From: JAZKDW01 sp040387375
GTDB taxonomy: Bacteria > Pseudomonadota > Gammaproteobacteria > Burkholderiales > Burkholderiaceae_D
DNA length: 58,370 nt
Reading direction: 5' to 3'
Assembly (NCBI GenBank): GCA_040387375.1
Contig: JAZKDW010000059.1
Span: 1 to 58,370 of the forward strand
The stretch's first letter is position 1, and each line of letters starts with the position of its first letter. A model generated the notes under the pieces. The model had not been told where the DNA came from. It was given only the letters and a program-made list of their open reading frames with translations, and searched no databases. The position numbers and the translations under genes are program-made. Shown one piece after another: positions 35,259 through 42,886 of this stretch.

Positions 35259-35423
35259 CTAGTGGGTCACTTGGTAACAGTCTACGCATAAAAGCGCGTC
35301 TTTTTGCGCCATGCGTCGTTGCCAATCCTCGCGATAGCGGGGCTATCGCTGCGGTTGACGCCTAGCCTGGCACAAAAATCCATCGCTTTTATTTGCGCAG
35401 CCCGTTACCAAGTGACCCACTAG
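35259..35423. mobile_element. MITE-like hairpin element
   Basis: A 165-bp element with 20-bp perfect terminal inverted repeats (35259-35278, CTAGTGGGTCACTTGGTAAC; 35404-35423). Inner arms continue as an imperfect inverted repeat (AAAAGCG against CGCTTTT), and the centre is GCGATAGC/GCTATCGC, so the whole unit folds into one long hairpin. CTAG at both outer ends may be a target duplication or part of the ends. It encodes nothing. It fills most of the 340-bp gap between pssA and the small lipoprotein gene, the place where psd would be expected. Confidence 0.75.
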
Positions 35424-35468
35424 TCGAGCCACGCTGGAAAGTAACCCCCGCGATACCTGGCATCGGGA

Positions 35469-35657
35469 TTACTTCCCTGACTCGTCGGCGGCTTTCATTT
35501 TCTCCTGCGCCGCCTGCTGCAATTGTCCTTCGACTGCCTTGGCCTGATTTAGTCCCTCCCGCTGGGTCTGGATCAGGTCGGGTGCGGGACCAGCTGGCTT
35601 GCAACCCAGCAGTGCGATGCCCAGAAATCCGGTAGCCAGGACCAATTTTGCATTCAT
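35469..35657 (-). CDS. small lipoprotein
   Basis: A 62-residue predicted lipoprotein: signal peptide MNAKLVLATGFLGIALLGC with lipobox ALLGC, then a short Pro-rich linker and a Gln/Ala/Lys-rich amphipathic helix (LNQAKAVEGQLQQAAQEK). I do not recognise a family. The ATG at 35657 is preferred because it gives a proper signal peptide behind a GGGGTGAG ribosome binding site; an ATG six codons earlier (35675) overlaps the stop of the SIMPL gene. It is encoded with the SIMPL-domain gene, suggesting an envelope role. Confidence 0.65.
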   Translation of the reverse strand: MNAKLVLATGFLGIALLGCKPAGPAPDLIQTQREGLNQAKAVEGQLQQAAQEKMKAADESGK

Positions 35658-35671
35658 TCTCACCCCCCAAT

Positions 35672-36427
35672 TCATCTGAATCTGACCTTCCCGACCACAC
35701 GCATCTGCAACGTCGTCTCACCGGGCTCAAAGCTCGGCTCTTCAATCGGCGCCTCTGCGGCCGAAGCTGCTCGCATCGCCATTTTGGGCGATGATGCATC
35801 CGCCTGCTGTCCGTAGGCGCCGGACGCCTCAAAGTCTACCGTATCGAGCACCGCATCCGCTGCATTTCGTCCCATCGCTTTTGCAATCGATGCGATGCGT
35901 TCGGTCAGATTCTGATAAGTGGCAGCAATCCGTTTCTCATCCAGTTTCCTGGCAGTGGCTTCGGATAGACCAAAATGCAGGGAACTGATCGCCAGCAAAC
36001 GCTGTGCCGCGGCGACGGTTTTCGGCAATGCAGCCAGGTTCATGGTTTTCAATTCCAGATACTGGCCGACACGCCAGGCGGTAACCTGCCTGGTTTTGTT
36101 CGCAGGCCTGGGCTGCTCGTCCGCGTACACCGGATAGGTGTAATAACCGCGGGTCTTGAGCGATGCTTGCGGATCTTCCCGCTTCAGGATGTCGATCCCC
36201 TGCTTCATTTTCTGGTTGACACGTGACGCCGCTGCCGCCTTGTCCTTATCCTGTTCCTCGATCATCAGGGTGACATTGGCTTCGTCATTGGCTTGCCTGA
36301 CCTCGCCAAACGCCGGCACTACAATCAGCGTGCCGCTGGTATTCAAGGGGGCCCGGGTCTGCGCTGATGCAATAACAGCCGGGCCCAGGCATACAAACAG
36401 CAGAACCAATAATCTCAATCGTGCCAT
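35672..36427 (-). CDS. SIMPL domain (DUF541) periplasmic protein
   Basis: A 251-residue secreted protein: signal peptide MARLRLLVLLFVCLGPAVIASA, then a SIMPL/DUF541 domain (GTLIVVPAFGEVRQANDEANVTLMIEE and the YYTYPVYADEQ segment, ending in a beta-rich LQMRVVGKVRF). The biochemical role of this family is not settled; members are periplasmic or envelope-linked. The ATG at 36427 is chosen because GGAG lies 6 bases upstream; an ATG at 36439 would start inside the T-tract of the ilvC terminator. It is followed by a small lipoprotein gene, and together they separate ilvC from pssA. Confidence 0.8.
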   Translation of the reverse strand: MARLRLLVLLFVCLGPAVIASAQTRAPLNTSGTLIVVPAFGEVRQANDEANVTLMIEEQDKDKAAAASRVNQKMKQGIDILKREDPQASLKTRGYYTYPVYADEQPRPANKTRQVTAWRVGQYLELKTMNLAALPKTVAAAQRLLAISSLHFGLSEATARKLDEKRIAATYQNLTERIASIAKAMGRNAADAVLDTVDFEASGAYGQQADASSPKMAMRAASAAEAPIEEPSFEPGETTLQMRVVGKVRFR

Positions 36428-36442
36428 GACAATCTCCAATAG

Positions 36443-36474
36443 AAAAGGGGCGAACCATACAGTACGCCCCTTTT
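36443..36474 (-). terminator. terminator after ilvC
   Basis: AAAAGGGGCG and CGCCCCTTTT arms around a 12-base loop, with T-rich sequence on both sides. It lies between ilvC and the SIMPL gene and should end the ilvIHC transcript. Confidence 0.85.
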
Positions 36475-36546
36475 TTTACACAGCGGAATAATGATACAAA
36501 CAATTACAGACTGAAGCGCCCGTCCCTGCCCGTATCGCCGCCGGTC

Positions 36547-37563
36547 TTAGTTCTTCGCTTGATCTACCAGCTTGTTTTTCGCGATCCACGGCATCATTGC
36601 GCGCAGTTTGGTGCCGACTTCTTCGATCTGGTGCTCACCGCTCAGGCGGCGACGCGACAGCAAGGTCGGTGCGCCGGCCTTGTTTTCGGTGATGAAGCTC
36701 TTTGCGTATTCACCGGTCTGAATGTCTTTCAATACCTGACGCATCACGTTCTTGGTCTCTTCCGTAATGATGCGCGGACCAGTGACGTATTCGCCATATT
36801 CGGCATTGTTCGAGATCGAGTAATTCATGTTGGCGATGCCGCCTTCATAGATCAGGTCAACAATCAGCTTCAGTTCGTGCAGGCATTCGAAGTACGCCAT
36901 TTCAGGCGCATAACCTGCCTCGACCAGTGTTTCAAATCCAGCCTTGATCAGCTCGACCGTACCGCCGCACAACACTGCCTGCTCACCGAACAGATCGGTT
37001 TCGGTCTCTTCGCGGAAGTTGGTTTCGATGATGCCGGCACGGCCACCGCCGTTGGCCATTGCGTACGACAGGGCGATGTCGCGGGCGATGCCGGACTTGT
37101 CCTGATAAATCGCGACCAGATGCGGCACGCCGCCACCCTGGCTGTAGGTTGAACGCACGGTATGGCCCGGTGCTTTAGGCGCAATCATAATGACGTCGAG
37201 ATCGGCACGTGGCACGACCTGGCCATAATGCACGTTGAAGCCATGAGCGAAAGCGAGCGTTGCGCCCTGCTTTGCGTTGGGCGCGACACTTTCGTTGTAG
37301 ACCTGGGCGATATTCTCATCGGGCAGCAACATCATGATGACGTCTGCTGCCTTGACTGCTTCATTGACTTCGGCAACGTTCAGGCCTGCACCCTTGGCCT
37401 TGTTCCAGGAAGCGCCATCCTTGCGCAGAGCGACCGTGACCTTGCAGCCGGAATCGTTCAGGTTTTGCGCGTGCGCATGACCCTGGGAACCGTAGCCGAT
37501 GATGGTGACGTTCTTGCCTTTGATGAGGGACAGGTCGCAGTCTTTATCGTAGAAAACTTTCAT
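36547..37563 (-). CDS. ilvC: ketol-acid reductoisomerase
   Basis: NADPH-dependent isomeroreductase of valine and isoleucine synthesis. The 338 residues are of the short class I form. Seen: the Rossmann motif GYGSQGHAHAQNL (about 24-36), APKAPGHTVRSTYSQGGGVP with substrate-binding region, and the metal-binding DLFGEQAVLCGG and CLHELKLIVDLIYEGG segments with acidic ligands. It is the last gene of ilvI-ilvH-ilvC and is followed by a terminator. Confidence 0.97.
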   Translation of the reverse strand: MKVFYDKDCDLSLIKGKNVTIIGYGSQGHAHAQNLNDSGCKVTVALRKDGASWNKAKGAGLNVAEVNEAVKAADVIMMLLPDENIAQVYNESVAPNAKQGATLAFAHGFNVHYGQVVPRADLDVIMIAPKAPGHTVRSTYSQGGGVPHLVAIYQDKSGIARDIALSYAMANGGGRAGIIETNFREETETDLFGEQAVLCGGTVELIKAGFETLVEAGYAPEMAYFECLHELKLIVDLIYEGGIANMNYSISNNAEYGEYVTGPRIITEETKNVMRQVLKDIQTGEYAKSFITENKAGAPTLLSRRRLSGEHQIEEVGTKLRAMMPWIAKNKLVDQAKN

Positions 37564-37603
37564 GATCTTCCTAGTGGGTATGAATTGTTAGTATGAGATT
37601 AAT

Positions 37604-38095
37604 TTAAACTTTGAGAATACGTTCGCCGCGTCCGATGCCGGATCCGCCCGTGCGGACAGTTTCCAGGATCGAGGTGCGATCGATTGATTCGATAAATGCG
37701 TCAAGCTTGGTTTTATTGCCTGTCAGTTCAATCGTGTAAGTCTTCTCTGTGACATCGATGATGCGGCCGCGGAATATGTCCGCCGTACGCTTCATTTCCT
37801 CGCGCTCCTTGCCCACCGCACGCACCTTGATCAGCATCAGTTCACGTTCGATGTGCGCACCTTCGGTCAGGTCGACGACCTTGACGACTTCAATCAGGCG
37901 GTTCAGATGTTTGGTGATCTGTTCGATCACATCATCCGAACCGGAGGTCACGATCGTCATGCGGGAGAGGGTCGGATCTTCAGTGGGCGCTACGGTCAGG
38001 GTTTCGATATTGTAACCCCGCGCCGAGAACAGTCCGACTACACGCGACAGTGCGCCCGCTTCATTTTCAAGCAAAACAGAAACGATATGTCGCAT
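37604..38095 (-). CDS. ilvH: acetolactate synthase small subunit
   Basis: Regulatory subunit of acetohydroxyacid synthase, 163 residues. The N-terminal ACT domain (MRHIVSVLLENEAGALSRVVGLF, with the GLFSARGYNIETL valine-binding loop) and a C-terminal NikR-like domain are both complete. It activates the large subunit and gives valine feedback inhibition. It begins 2 bp after the ilvI stop, so both subunits are coupled. Confidence 0.96.
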   Translation of the reverse strand: MRHIVSVLLENEAGALSRVVGLFSARGYNIETLTVAPTEDPTLSRMTIVTSGSDDVIEQITKHLNRLIEVVKVVDLTEGAHIERELMLIKVRAVGKEREEMKRTADIFRGRIIDVTEKTYTIELTGNKTKLDAFIESIDRTSILETVRTGGSGIGRGERILKV

Positions 38096-38097
38096 GG

Positions 38098-39822
38098 TTA
38101 CAGATCCTCCGAACCTAAAAGCATTTCACTCAGACCTTTGCCAGCCTTGACCATCGGCCAGACATTCTCGGTCTGATCCGTAATGAAATTCATGAACACC
38201 AGCTTGTCTTTCATTCCGAACGCCTCTTTCAACGCACCGTCCACGTCTCTTGGATTTTCAATTTTCATGCCGACGTGGCCGAAGGATTCAGCCAACATGG
38301 TGAAGTCCGGCAGCGAATCCATGTACGACTCCGAATAGCGGGAGCCGTAATCGATCTGTTGCCACTGACGCACCATGCCGAGGAAACGATTGTTCAGCAA
38401 AATGATTTTCGGCGTCAGGTGATACTGCTTGCAAGTCGCGAGTTCCTGGATGCACATCTGAATCGATGCTTCGCCCGTGATGCAGGCAACGGTCGCGCCC
38501 GGGTTGGCCATTTGCACGCCCATCGCATAAGGCAGTCCGACGCCCATTGTTCCGAGGCCACCGGAATTGATCCAGCGGCGCGGCTTGTCGAAATTATAAT
38601 ACTGCGCAGCCCACATCTGATGCTGGCCGACGTCGGACGTGATGAAGGCGTCGCCCTTGGTGATATCCCAGACTTTCTGGACTACCGATTGCGGCTTGAT
38701 GACGTCATTCGATGTGGCGTATTTCAGGCAGTCGCGCTCGCGCCATTCATTGATTTGTTTCCACCAGTCGGCAAGCGCAGACGCATTCGGCTTTGATGCG
38801 GCCGCTTCGGCAGCGTCGAATTGCGTCAGGAATTCCTGCAATACGTCTTTGACATTACCGACGATCGGAATGTCGACCTTCACGCGTTTGGAAATCGATG
38901 AAGGATCGATATCGATGTGGATGATCTTGCGCGGATGAGAGGCAAAATTCTTGGGATTGCCGATCACGCGGTCATCGAAGCGGGCGCCAACTGCGATCAG
39001 CACGTCACAGTGCTGCATCGCCATATTGGCTTCGTAGGTGCCATGCATGCCGAGCATGCCGACAAATTTGTCGCTGGACGCCCTGTACCCGCCTAATCCC
39101 ATCAAGGTGTTGGTGCACGGGAAACCGAGCTTGTCCACCAATTGGTTCAGTTCGGGGGAGGCATTTGCCAGGATCACGCCGCCGCCGGTATAAATCATCG
39201 GACGCTCAGCCTGCAGCAACAGTTGCACCGCCTTGCGAATCTGGCCCGAATGACCTTTGTCAACCGGCTTGTAAGAGCGCATCTCGAGTGTCTTCGGATA
39301 CTCGTAGACACACTTGTTCATCGTGATGTCTTTGGGAATATCGACCAGAACGGGGCCGGGGCGTCCGGTCGTCGCGATATAAAACGCCTTCTTCATCGTC
39401 TCCGCCAGATCCCTGACGTCCTTGACAAGGAAATTGTGTTTTACGCATGGACGTGTGATGCCCACGGTATCGCATTCCTGGAACGCGTCCTGTCCGATGA
39501 CGGCCGAAGGTACCTGACCCGAAATGACAATCATCGGGATCGAATCCATGTACGCGGTCGCCAGGCCGGTCACTGCATTAGTGACACCAGGCCCCGAGGT
39601 AACAAGAGCAATGCCGACTTTGTTCGAACTGCGTGAATAGGCGTCAGCGGCGTGGATCGCTGCCTGTTCGTGGCGCACAAGAATATGCTGGAATTTGTCC
39701 TGATTGAAGATAGCGTCGTAAATGTAAAGCACTGCGCCGCCGGGATAACCGAACACGTGTTCGACACCCTCCTCGGCCAGACATCGCACGAGAATTTCCG
39801 CGCCTGTAATTTCTGAACTCAT
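38098..39822 (-). CDS. ilvI: acetolactate synthase large subunit (biosynthetic)
   Basis: ThDP- and FAD-dependent catalytic subunit that makes acetolactate and acetohydroxybutyrate; 574 residues. Seen: GYPGGAVLYIYDAIF with RHEQAAIHAADAYSR (catalytic Glu), the FAD domain, and the C-terminal ThDP domain. The metal motif, usually GDGSxxM, reads TGEASIQMCIQEL here, with the NN end in IILLNNRFLG; a Glu in place of Asp is seen in relatives, and the Ala after it is less usual. It is first in ilvIHC. It may equally be called ilvB. Confidence 0.95.
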   Translation of the reverse strand: MSSEITGAEILVRCLAEEGVEHVFGYPGGAVLYIYDAIFNQDKFQHILVRHEQAAIHAADAYSRSSNKVGIALVTSGPGVTNAVTGLATAYMDSIPMIVISGQVPSAVIGQDAFQECDTVGITRPCVKHNFLVKDVRDLAETMKKAFYIATTGRPGPVLVDIPKDITMNKCVYEYPKTLEMRSYKPVDKGHSGQIRKAVQLLLQAERPMIYTGGGVILANASPELNQLVDKLGFPCTNTLMGLGGYRASSDKFVGMLGMHGTYEANMAMQHCDVLIAVGARFDDRVIGNPKNFASHPRKIIHIDIDPSSISKRVKVDIPIVGNVKDVLQEFLTQFDAAEAAASKPNASALADWWKQINEWRERDCLKYATSNDVIKPQSVVQKVWDITKGDAFITSDVGQHQMWAAQYYNFDKPRRWINSGGLGTMGVGLPYAMGVQMANPGATVACITGEASIQMCIQELATCKQYHLTPKIILLNNRFLGMVRQWQQIDYGSRYSESYMDSLPDFTMLAESFGHVGMKIENPRDVDGALKEAFGMKDKLVFMNFITDQTENVWPMVKAGKGLSEMLLGSEDL

Positions 39823-40338
39823 AACTCGTTCCTTTCAAGGTCCATTGGAGATTGATCGGATGCTCTTTCCTGGCGAAATCGTGCGAAGCGGCAGTACCGG
39901 GGGCATTCCTTTTTTGTGCGGTCACGTCAACTCGTCATGCATCCCTGGATACGGTCCGAATTGCCGCTAAACGCTACTCGTTCAGCCGGAAGTACTGCTG
40001 CAACATTGCACCGGATTTCTCACACTTGTGGCGTGGGTCAGAGCAAACAGCTTTCAAATAAAGCGCGTCTTGTCGGTAAGCGGCATCATGCGTCGCGTGC
40101 GAAAAGACCATAGGATCCCTTCGAGATGGCGAAGGGACTGATACGTTAATGCGTTGCACCATTTTGGTCAAGTCAAATTTCGGCAAAATCCGTTTGAAAT
40201 CAAGCGTTTTAACTAGAAAACAGGGACAACTCAGTTCTTTTTTGCTAGCATGCGGACAGTTTCCGAAAACAAATCCGGGCAGGAGCAACGATATCTATCC
40301 AAGGCCCCTGGTAAAAAGAAAATGACGCGCCGCACCGA
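39823..40338. other. divergent gap between ilvI and the sigma factor gene
   Basis: A 516-bp gap that should contain the ilvIHC promoter and leader and the sigma-operon promoter. A CCCTTCG-N6-CGAAGGG hairpin lies at 40117-40136 without a T-run. The minus strand over 39974-40288 stays open but lacks a ribosome binding site and family likeness. A 23-codon minus-strand ORF at 39835-39906 with six branched-chain residues is too weak to call as a leader peptide. Confidence 0.4.
40143..40171 (-). promoter_or_regulatory. possible ilvIHC promoter
   Basis: On the minus strand TTGACC (40166-40171) and TAACGT (40143-40148) are 17 bp apart. The -10 box is poor. If used, it leaves a leader of about 315 bases before ilvI, long enough for regulation. 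Confidence 0.3.
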
Positions 40339-40908
40339 ATGGCAACTGACAAAGAACTTTCTGATTTCCTTGAGGCAGCGGAGCGTCGCGCATTCAAGCA
40401 ATCCGTTTACGCGGTTCGCAAAGACGAGGCTGCGCTCGATATTGTTCAGGATGCAATGATCAAGCTGGCTGAAAAATACGGTGACAAGCCGGCCGCGGAG
40501 CTGCCCCTGCTTTTTCAACGGATATTGCAAAATACGATACATGACTATTTTCGTCGTGAAAAGGTACGCAATACCTGGATTACCCTTTTTTCCAGCCTCT
40601 CGACCAACGCCGATGACCAGGAGAATTTTGACTTGCTCGAGACGTTCGAAGCGGAAGAAGGAAGCCGGTCCTCGGAATCGAGTGAAGATAAGGTTGCACG
40701 CGAGCAGATCCTTACAGCAATAGAAAATGAAGTACAAAAACTCCCGATGCGTCAACGGGAAGCATTCCTCATGCGTTATTGGCAGGATATGGATGTCGCT
40801 GAAACGGCTGTCGCCATGGGATGTTCTCAAGGCAGCGTCAAAACACACTGTTCTCGTGCAACACATGCTCTGGCCCAGGCTCTCAGAGCCAAAGGAATTC
40901 GTTTATGA
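40339..40908 (+). CDS. ECF-type RNA polymerase sigma factor
   Basis: A 189-residue sigma-70-family protein with only regions 2 and 4. Region 2 spans about 10-90 (AALDIVQDAMIKLAEKYG and the LQNTIHDYFRREKVRN end), an acidic linker follows (about 95-125), and region 4 (about 130-185) has LPMRQREAFLMRYWQDMD and the helix-turn-helix VAMGCSQGSVKTHCSRATHAL. It heads a four-gene operon with DUF3619, DUF3106 and RDD proteins, a cluster known from Burkholderiales. The inducing signal and target promoters are unknown. No good ribosome binding site is visible at the chosen ATG. Confidence 0.88.
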   Translation: MATDKELSDFLEAAERRAFKQSVYAVRKDEAALDIVQDAMIKLAEKYGDKPAAELPLLFQRILQNTIHDYFRREKVRNTWITLFSSLSTNADDQENFDLLETFEAEEGSRSSESSEDKVAREQILTAIENEVQKLPMRQREAFLMRYWQDMDVAETAVAMGCSQGSVKTHCSRATHALAQALRAKGIRL

Positions 40909-41309
40909 CCCCTCAAGAACTTAATTTTGCTTATAAAGTGCGGTCCGCACTGAATGAAAATCTGGATAATTTGCCGGCTTCGACTGCTGAACGGCTGGCT
41001 TTGGCACGCAAGTCCGCGTTAACCCGCAAGAAAAAAGATTCCCCGTTACGCCGGCTTGCTGCCCGGGGAGTGTTTGCCGGCCAGGTGGGAAATTTCTTCG
41101 ATCAGCCGCTTCCCTGGGTTGGGCGCATGGGCATTTTGTTGCCGATTATTGTCCTTGTGGCAGGATTGATGGGCATTTATCAGTGCGCCCAGCAGGAACG
41201 CATCCGCGAAATCGCAGAAATAGATGCGCTTGTGCTGTCCGACGAATTGCCGTTGAATGCTTATCTGGATCACGGATTTAACGCCTATCTTTCCAAGCGG
41301 GCAGAATAA
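40905..41309 (+). CDS. DUF3619 protein, possible anti-sigma factor
   Basis: A 134-residue protein with a cytoplasmic, charged N-terminal half (MTPQELNFAYKVRSALNENL and on), one transmembrane helix (about 75-93, ILLPIIVLVAGLMGIY) and a short acidic C-terminal part that would lie in the periplasm. The start overlaps the sigma factor stop as ATGA (40905-40908), so it is translationally coupled. Position, coupling and single-helix topology match anti-sigma factors, but the family is only a DUF and this role is inference. The longer upstream reading is rejected because it re-reads the sigma gene. Confidence 0.8.
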   Translation: MTPQELNFAYKVRSALNENLDNLPASTAERLALARKSALTRKKKDSPLRRLAARGVFAGQVGNFFDQPLPWVGRMGILLPIIVLVAGLMGIYQCAQQERIREIAEIDALVLSDELPLNAYLDHGFNAYLSKRAE

Positions 41310-41311
41310 GC

Positions 41312-42022
41312 ATGATCAGTGTTCGGGCTTTCGCCGCGTCTCATACCGTGCGGATGACTTTTTTAGTGCTTGCCTGGATTGCAACGGGTGCCATTGCGAT
41401 CGCAGCGACAGGTACGTCGGTTGACCAAAAAATCCTGAGTCCCGCCGTCGTAACGGCAAATGGCACGACATCGGTTGCGGCGACAACACCCGCAATTCCG
41501 GCGAATAGTCCCGCCGCAAAAGCGGCCGAACAGCCGACAAAACCATTATGGGCAAACCTGACGCCCCCGCAGCAGCAGGCGCTTTTTCCTCTGGCCGCTG
41601 AATGGGACAGGCTTGATCCGGTCCACAAGACCAAATGGCTTGCCATCAGCAGCAAATTTTCGACAATGAAGAATGACCAGCAAGTCCGCCTGCAGAATCG
41701 CATGCGCGACTGGGCGAAATTGACGCCGGAGCAGAGACGGGTCGCTCGTGAAAGCTACTCACGCGCCAAAAAGCTCAACCCGGGACAAAGGACGGCGGAA
41801 TGGCAACAGTATCAACAGCTTCCCGAAGAACAGAAAAGGAAACTGGCTGCTGAAGCGGCGGCAAAAAAACGGATCGCCAACCTGCCATCGGCCTCACAGG
41901 GCAAAAACAAGGTAACACCGCCGCCAAAGTCGGCGCTGAAGTCCCAGTCCGAGCAATCGCTGATGCCTTCAGCGGGCAACCAGTCCGCACTCCAGCCCTC
42001 CACTCAACCTGCCATCAAATAA
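41312..42022 (+). CDS. DUF3106 domain periplasmic protein
   Basis: A 236-residue exported protein. An N-terminal hydrophobic segment (TFLVLAWIATGAIAIAA) acts as signal peptide or anchor, followed by an Ala/Thr/Pro-rich linker and the DUF3106 core (about 80-180): WANLTPPQQQALFPLAAEWD, then MRDWAKLTPEQRRVARESY and further Gln/Arg-rich helices that recall LTxxQ repeats of CpxP/Spy-like periplasmic proteins. The C-terminal 50 residues are Ser/Gln/Pro-rich. It begins 2 bp after the DUF3619 stop. Function unknown; an envelope-stress sensing or chaperone role is only suggested by the neighbouring sigma factor. Confidence 0.8.
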   Translation: MISVRAFAASHTVRMTFLVLAWIATGAIAIAATGTSVDQKILSPAVVTANGTTSVAATTPAIPANSPAAKAAEQPTKPLWANLTPPQQQALFPLAAEWDRLDPVHKTKWLAISSKFSTMKNDQQVRLQNRMRDWAKLTPEQRRVARESYSRAKKLNPGQRTAEWQQYQQLPEEQKRKLAAEAAAKKRIANLPSASQGKNKVTPPPKSALKSQSEQSLMPSAGNQSALQPSTQPAIK

Positions 42023-42025
42023 TTC

Positions 42026-42517
42026 TTGCCGTTGACTACTTTCGTACCACCTACCTTGAAAACCCGCCTCGCATGCATGCTTTATGAAGCCATGCTGCTG
42101 TTCGGTGTGCTGTTTATCGCCGGCTGGCTGTTCTCCACCATGCTGCAGCAACGGCACGCGCTGTATCTGCGCAGTGCACTGCAGCCCTGGCTGTTTTTGG
42201 TGCTGGGCGTCTACTTCACCTGGTTCTGGACACACGGCGGGCAAACACTGGCGATGAAAACATGGCGCATTCGCCTGGTGACGAACGAGGGAAAGCCGGT
42301 GAAATTCTGGCGCGCGATCACACGGTATTTGTTGGCATGGGGCTGGTTTTTACCCGGCCTTGCCGTGGCCTGGGCTCTCGACGCCAAAGGCTGGATGCTG
42401 CTGGCAATTCCCGTTGCTAACATGGTGTTGTGGGCTTCCGCCATTTTTGCGGATCCGCAGCGGCAATTTTTGCATGACCGCTTGGCGGGAACACGTTTGG
42501 TCAAGGTGCCCAAATAG
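42026..42517 (+). CDS. RDD family membrane protein
   Basis: A 163-residue inner-membrane protein of the RDD family. Seen: RLACMLYEAMLLFGVLF (first helix with the family's Arg near the start), a second helix around WLFLVLGVYFTWFW, TLAMKTWRIRLV, and a C-terminal DPQRQFLHDRLAGTRLV, the hallmark end of RDD proteins. Some RDD proteins act in ion transport, but most are uncharacterised. It starts with TTG at 42026, 3 bp after the DUF3106 stop, and is the last gene of the sigma operon. Confidence 0.82.
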   Translation: MPLTTFVPPTLKTRLACMLYEAMLLFGVLFIAGWLFSTMLQQRHALYLRSALQPWLFLVLGVYFTWFWTHGGQTLAMKTWRIRLVTNEGKPVKFWRAITRYLLAWGWFLPGLAVAWALDAKGWMLLAIPVANMVLWASAIFADPQRQFLHDRLAGTRLVKVPK

Positions 42518-42788
42518 GGTGACCAGTCGCAAGTCGATTCCTGGCTTGTAACAAATTACGGTTAACAACATTCAGCACAAAACGGCTTGGAAAAACCCCT
42601 GCCGTTACCCGCCCAAATCGATGATTTGCGACCCGCCTGCGCTAACAATTTCCTAACACTTTCACAATCCACTTTTTCTTCCATGCATGTGTTGCACCAG
42701 CACATCACGTGCGTTGCACTAAGGTAAAAACATTGTCAGTATCTACATCAGATCATTGCTGTCAGGACAGGACAAGCAATGAATCTGA

Positions 42789-42837
42789 ATGCAGGCTTGC
42801 CGATATGGATTCGAATAGCAATTTCCGAATCCTGCAT
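42789..42837 (+). promoter_or_regulatory. overlapping alternative hairpins before the tps cluster
   Basis: ATGCAGG (42789-42795) can pair with CCTGCAT (42831-42837), and GGATTCG (42807-42813) can pair with CGAATCC (42826-42832). The 3' arms share two bases, so the two stems exclude each other in part. It lies 50 bp before the tpsB start in a 369-bp gap. The rest of the gap is AT-richer than the genes, with no confident promoter; two TTGCACYA words occur at about 42692 and 42714. Confidence 0.35.
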
Positions 42838-42886
42838 CTGGAACGATAAGCCAAGGTCCCTCCGATTTTAAAGACTGGATTCCACA

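Noticed and set aside
39835..39906. 23-codon ORF before ilvI with Val, Leu and Ile residues, considered as an ilv leader peptide
   Set aside because: The residues are scattered rather than in a run, the AAGGA abuts the ATG with no spacing, and no terminator/antiterminator structure follows.
40231..40866. 211-codon minus-strand frame opposite the sigma factor gene
   Set aside because: The sigma factor on the other strand has clear regions 2 and 4; the antisense frame has no recognisable feature.
42688..42704. CRP-like site TGTG...CACA upstream of the adenylyl cyclase cluster
   Set aside because: The half-sites are 9 bp apart instead of 8 and the flanking A/T positions do not match, so it is not a credible CRP site.
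42779..42871. 30-codon ORF just before tpsB
   Set aside because: No ribosome binding site or family likeness; it overlaps the paired hairpin sequences, which explain the pattern better.
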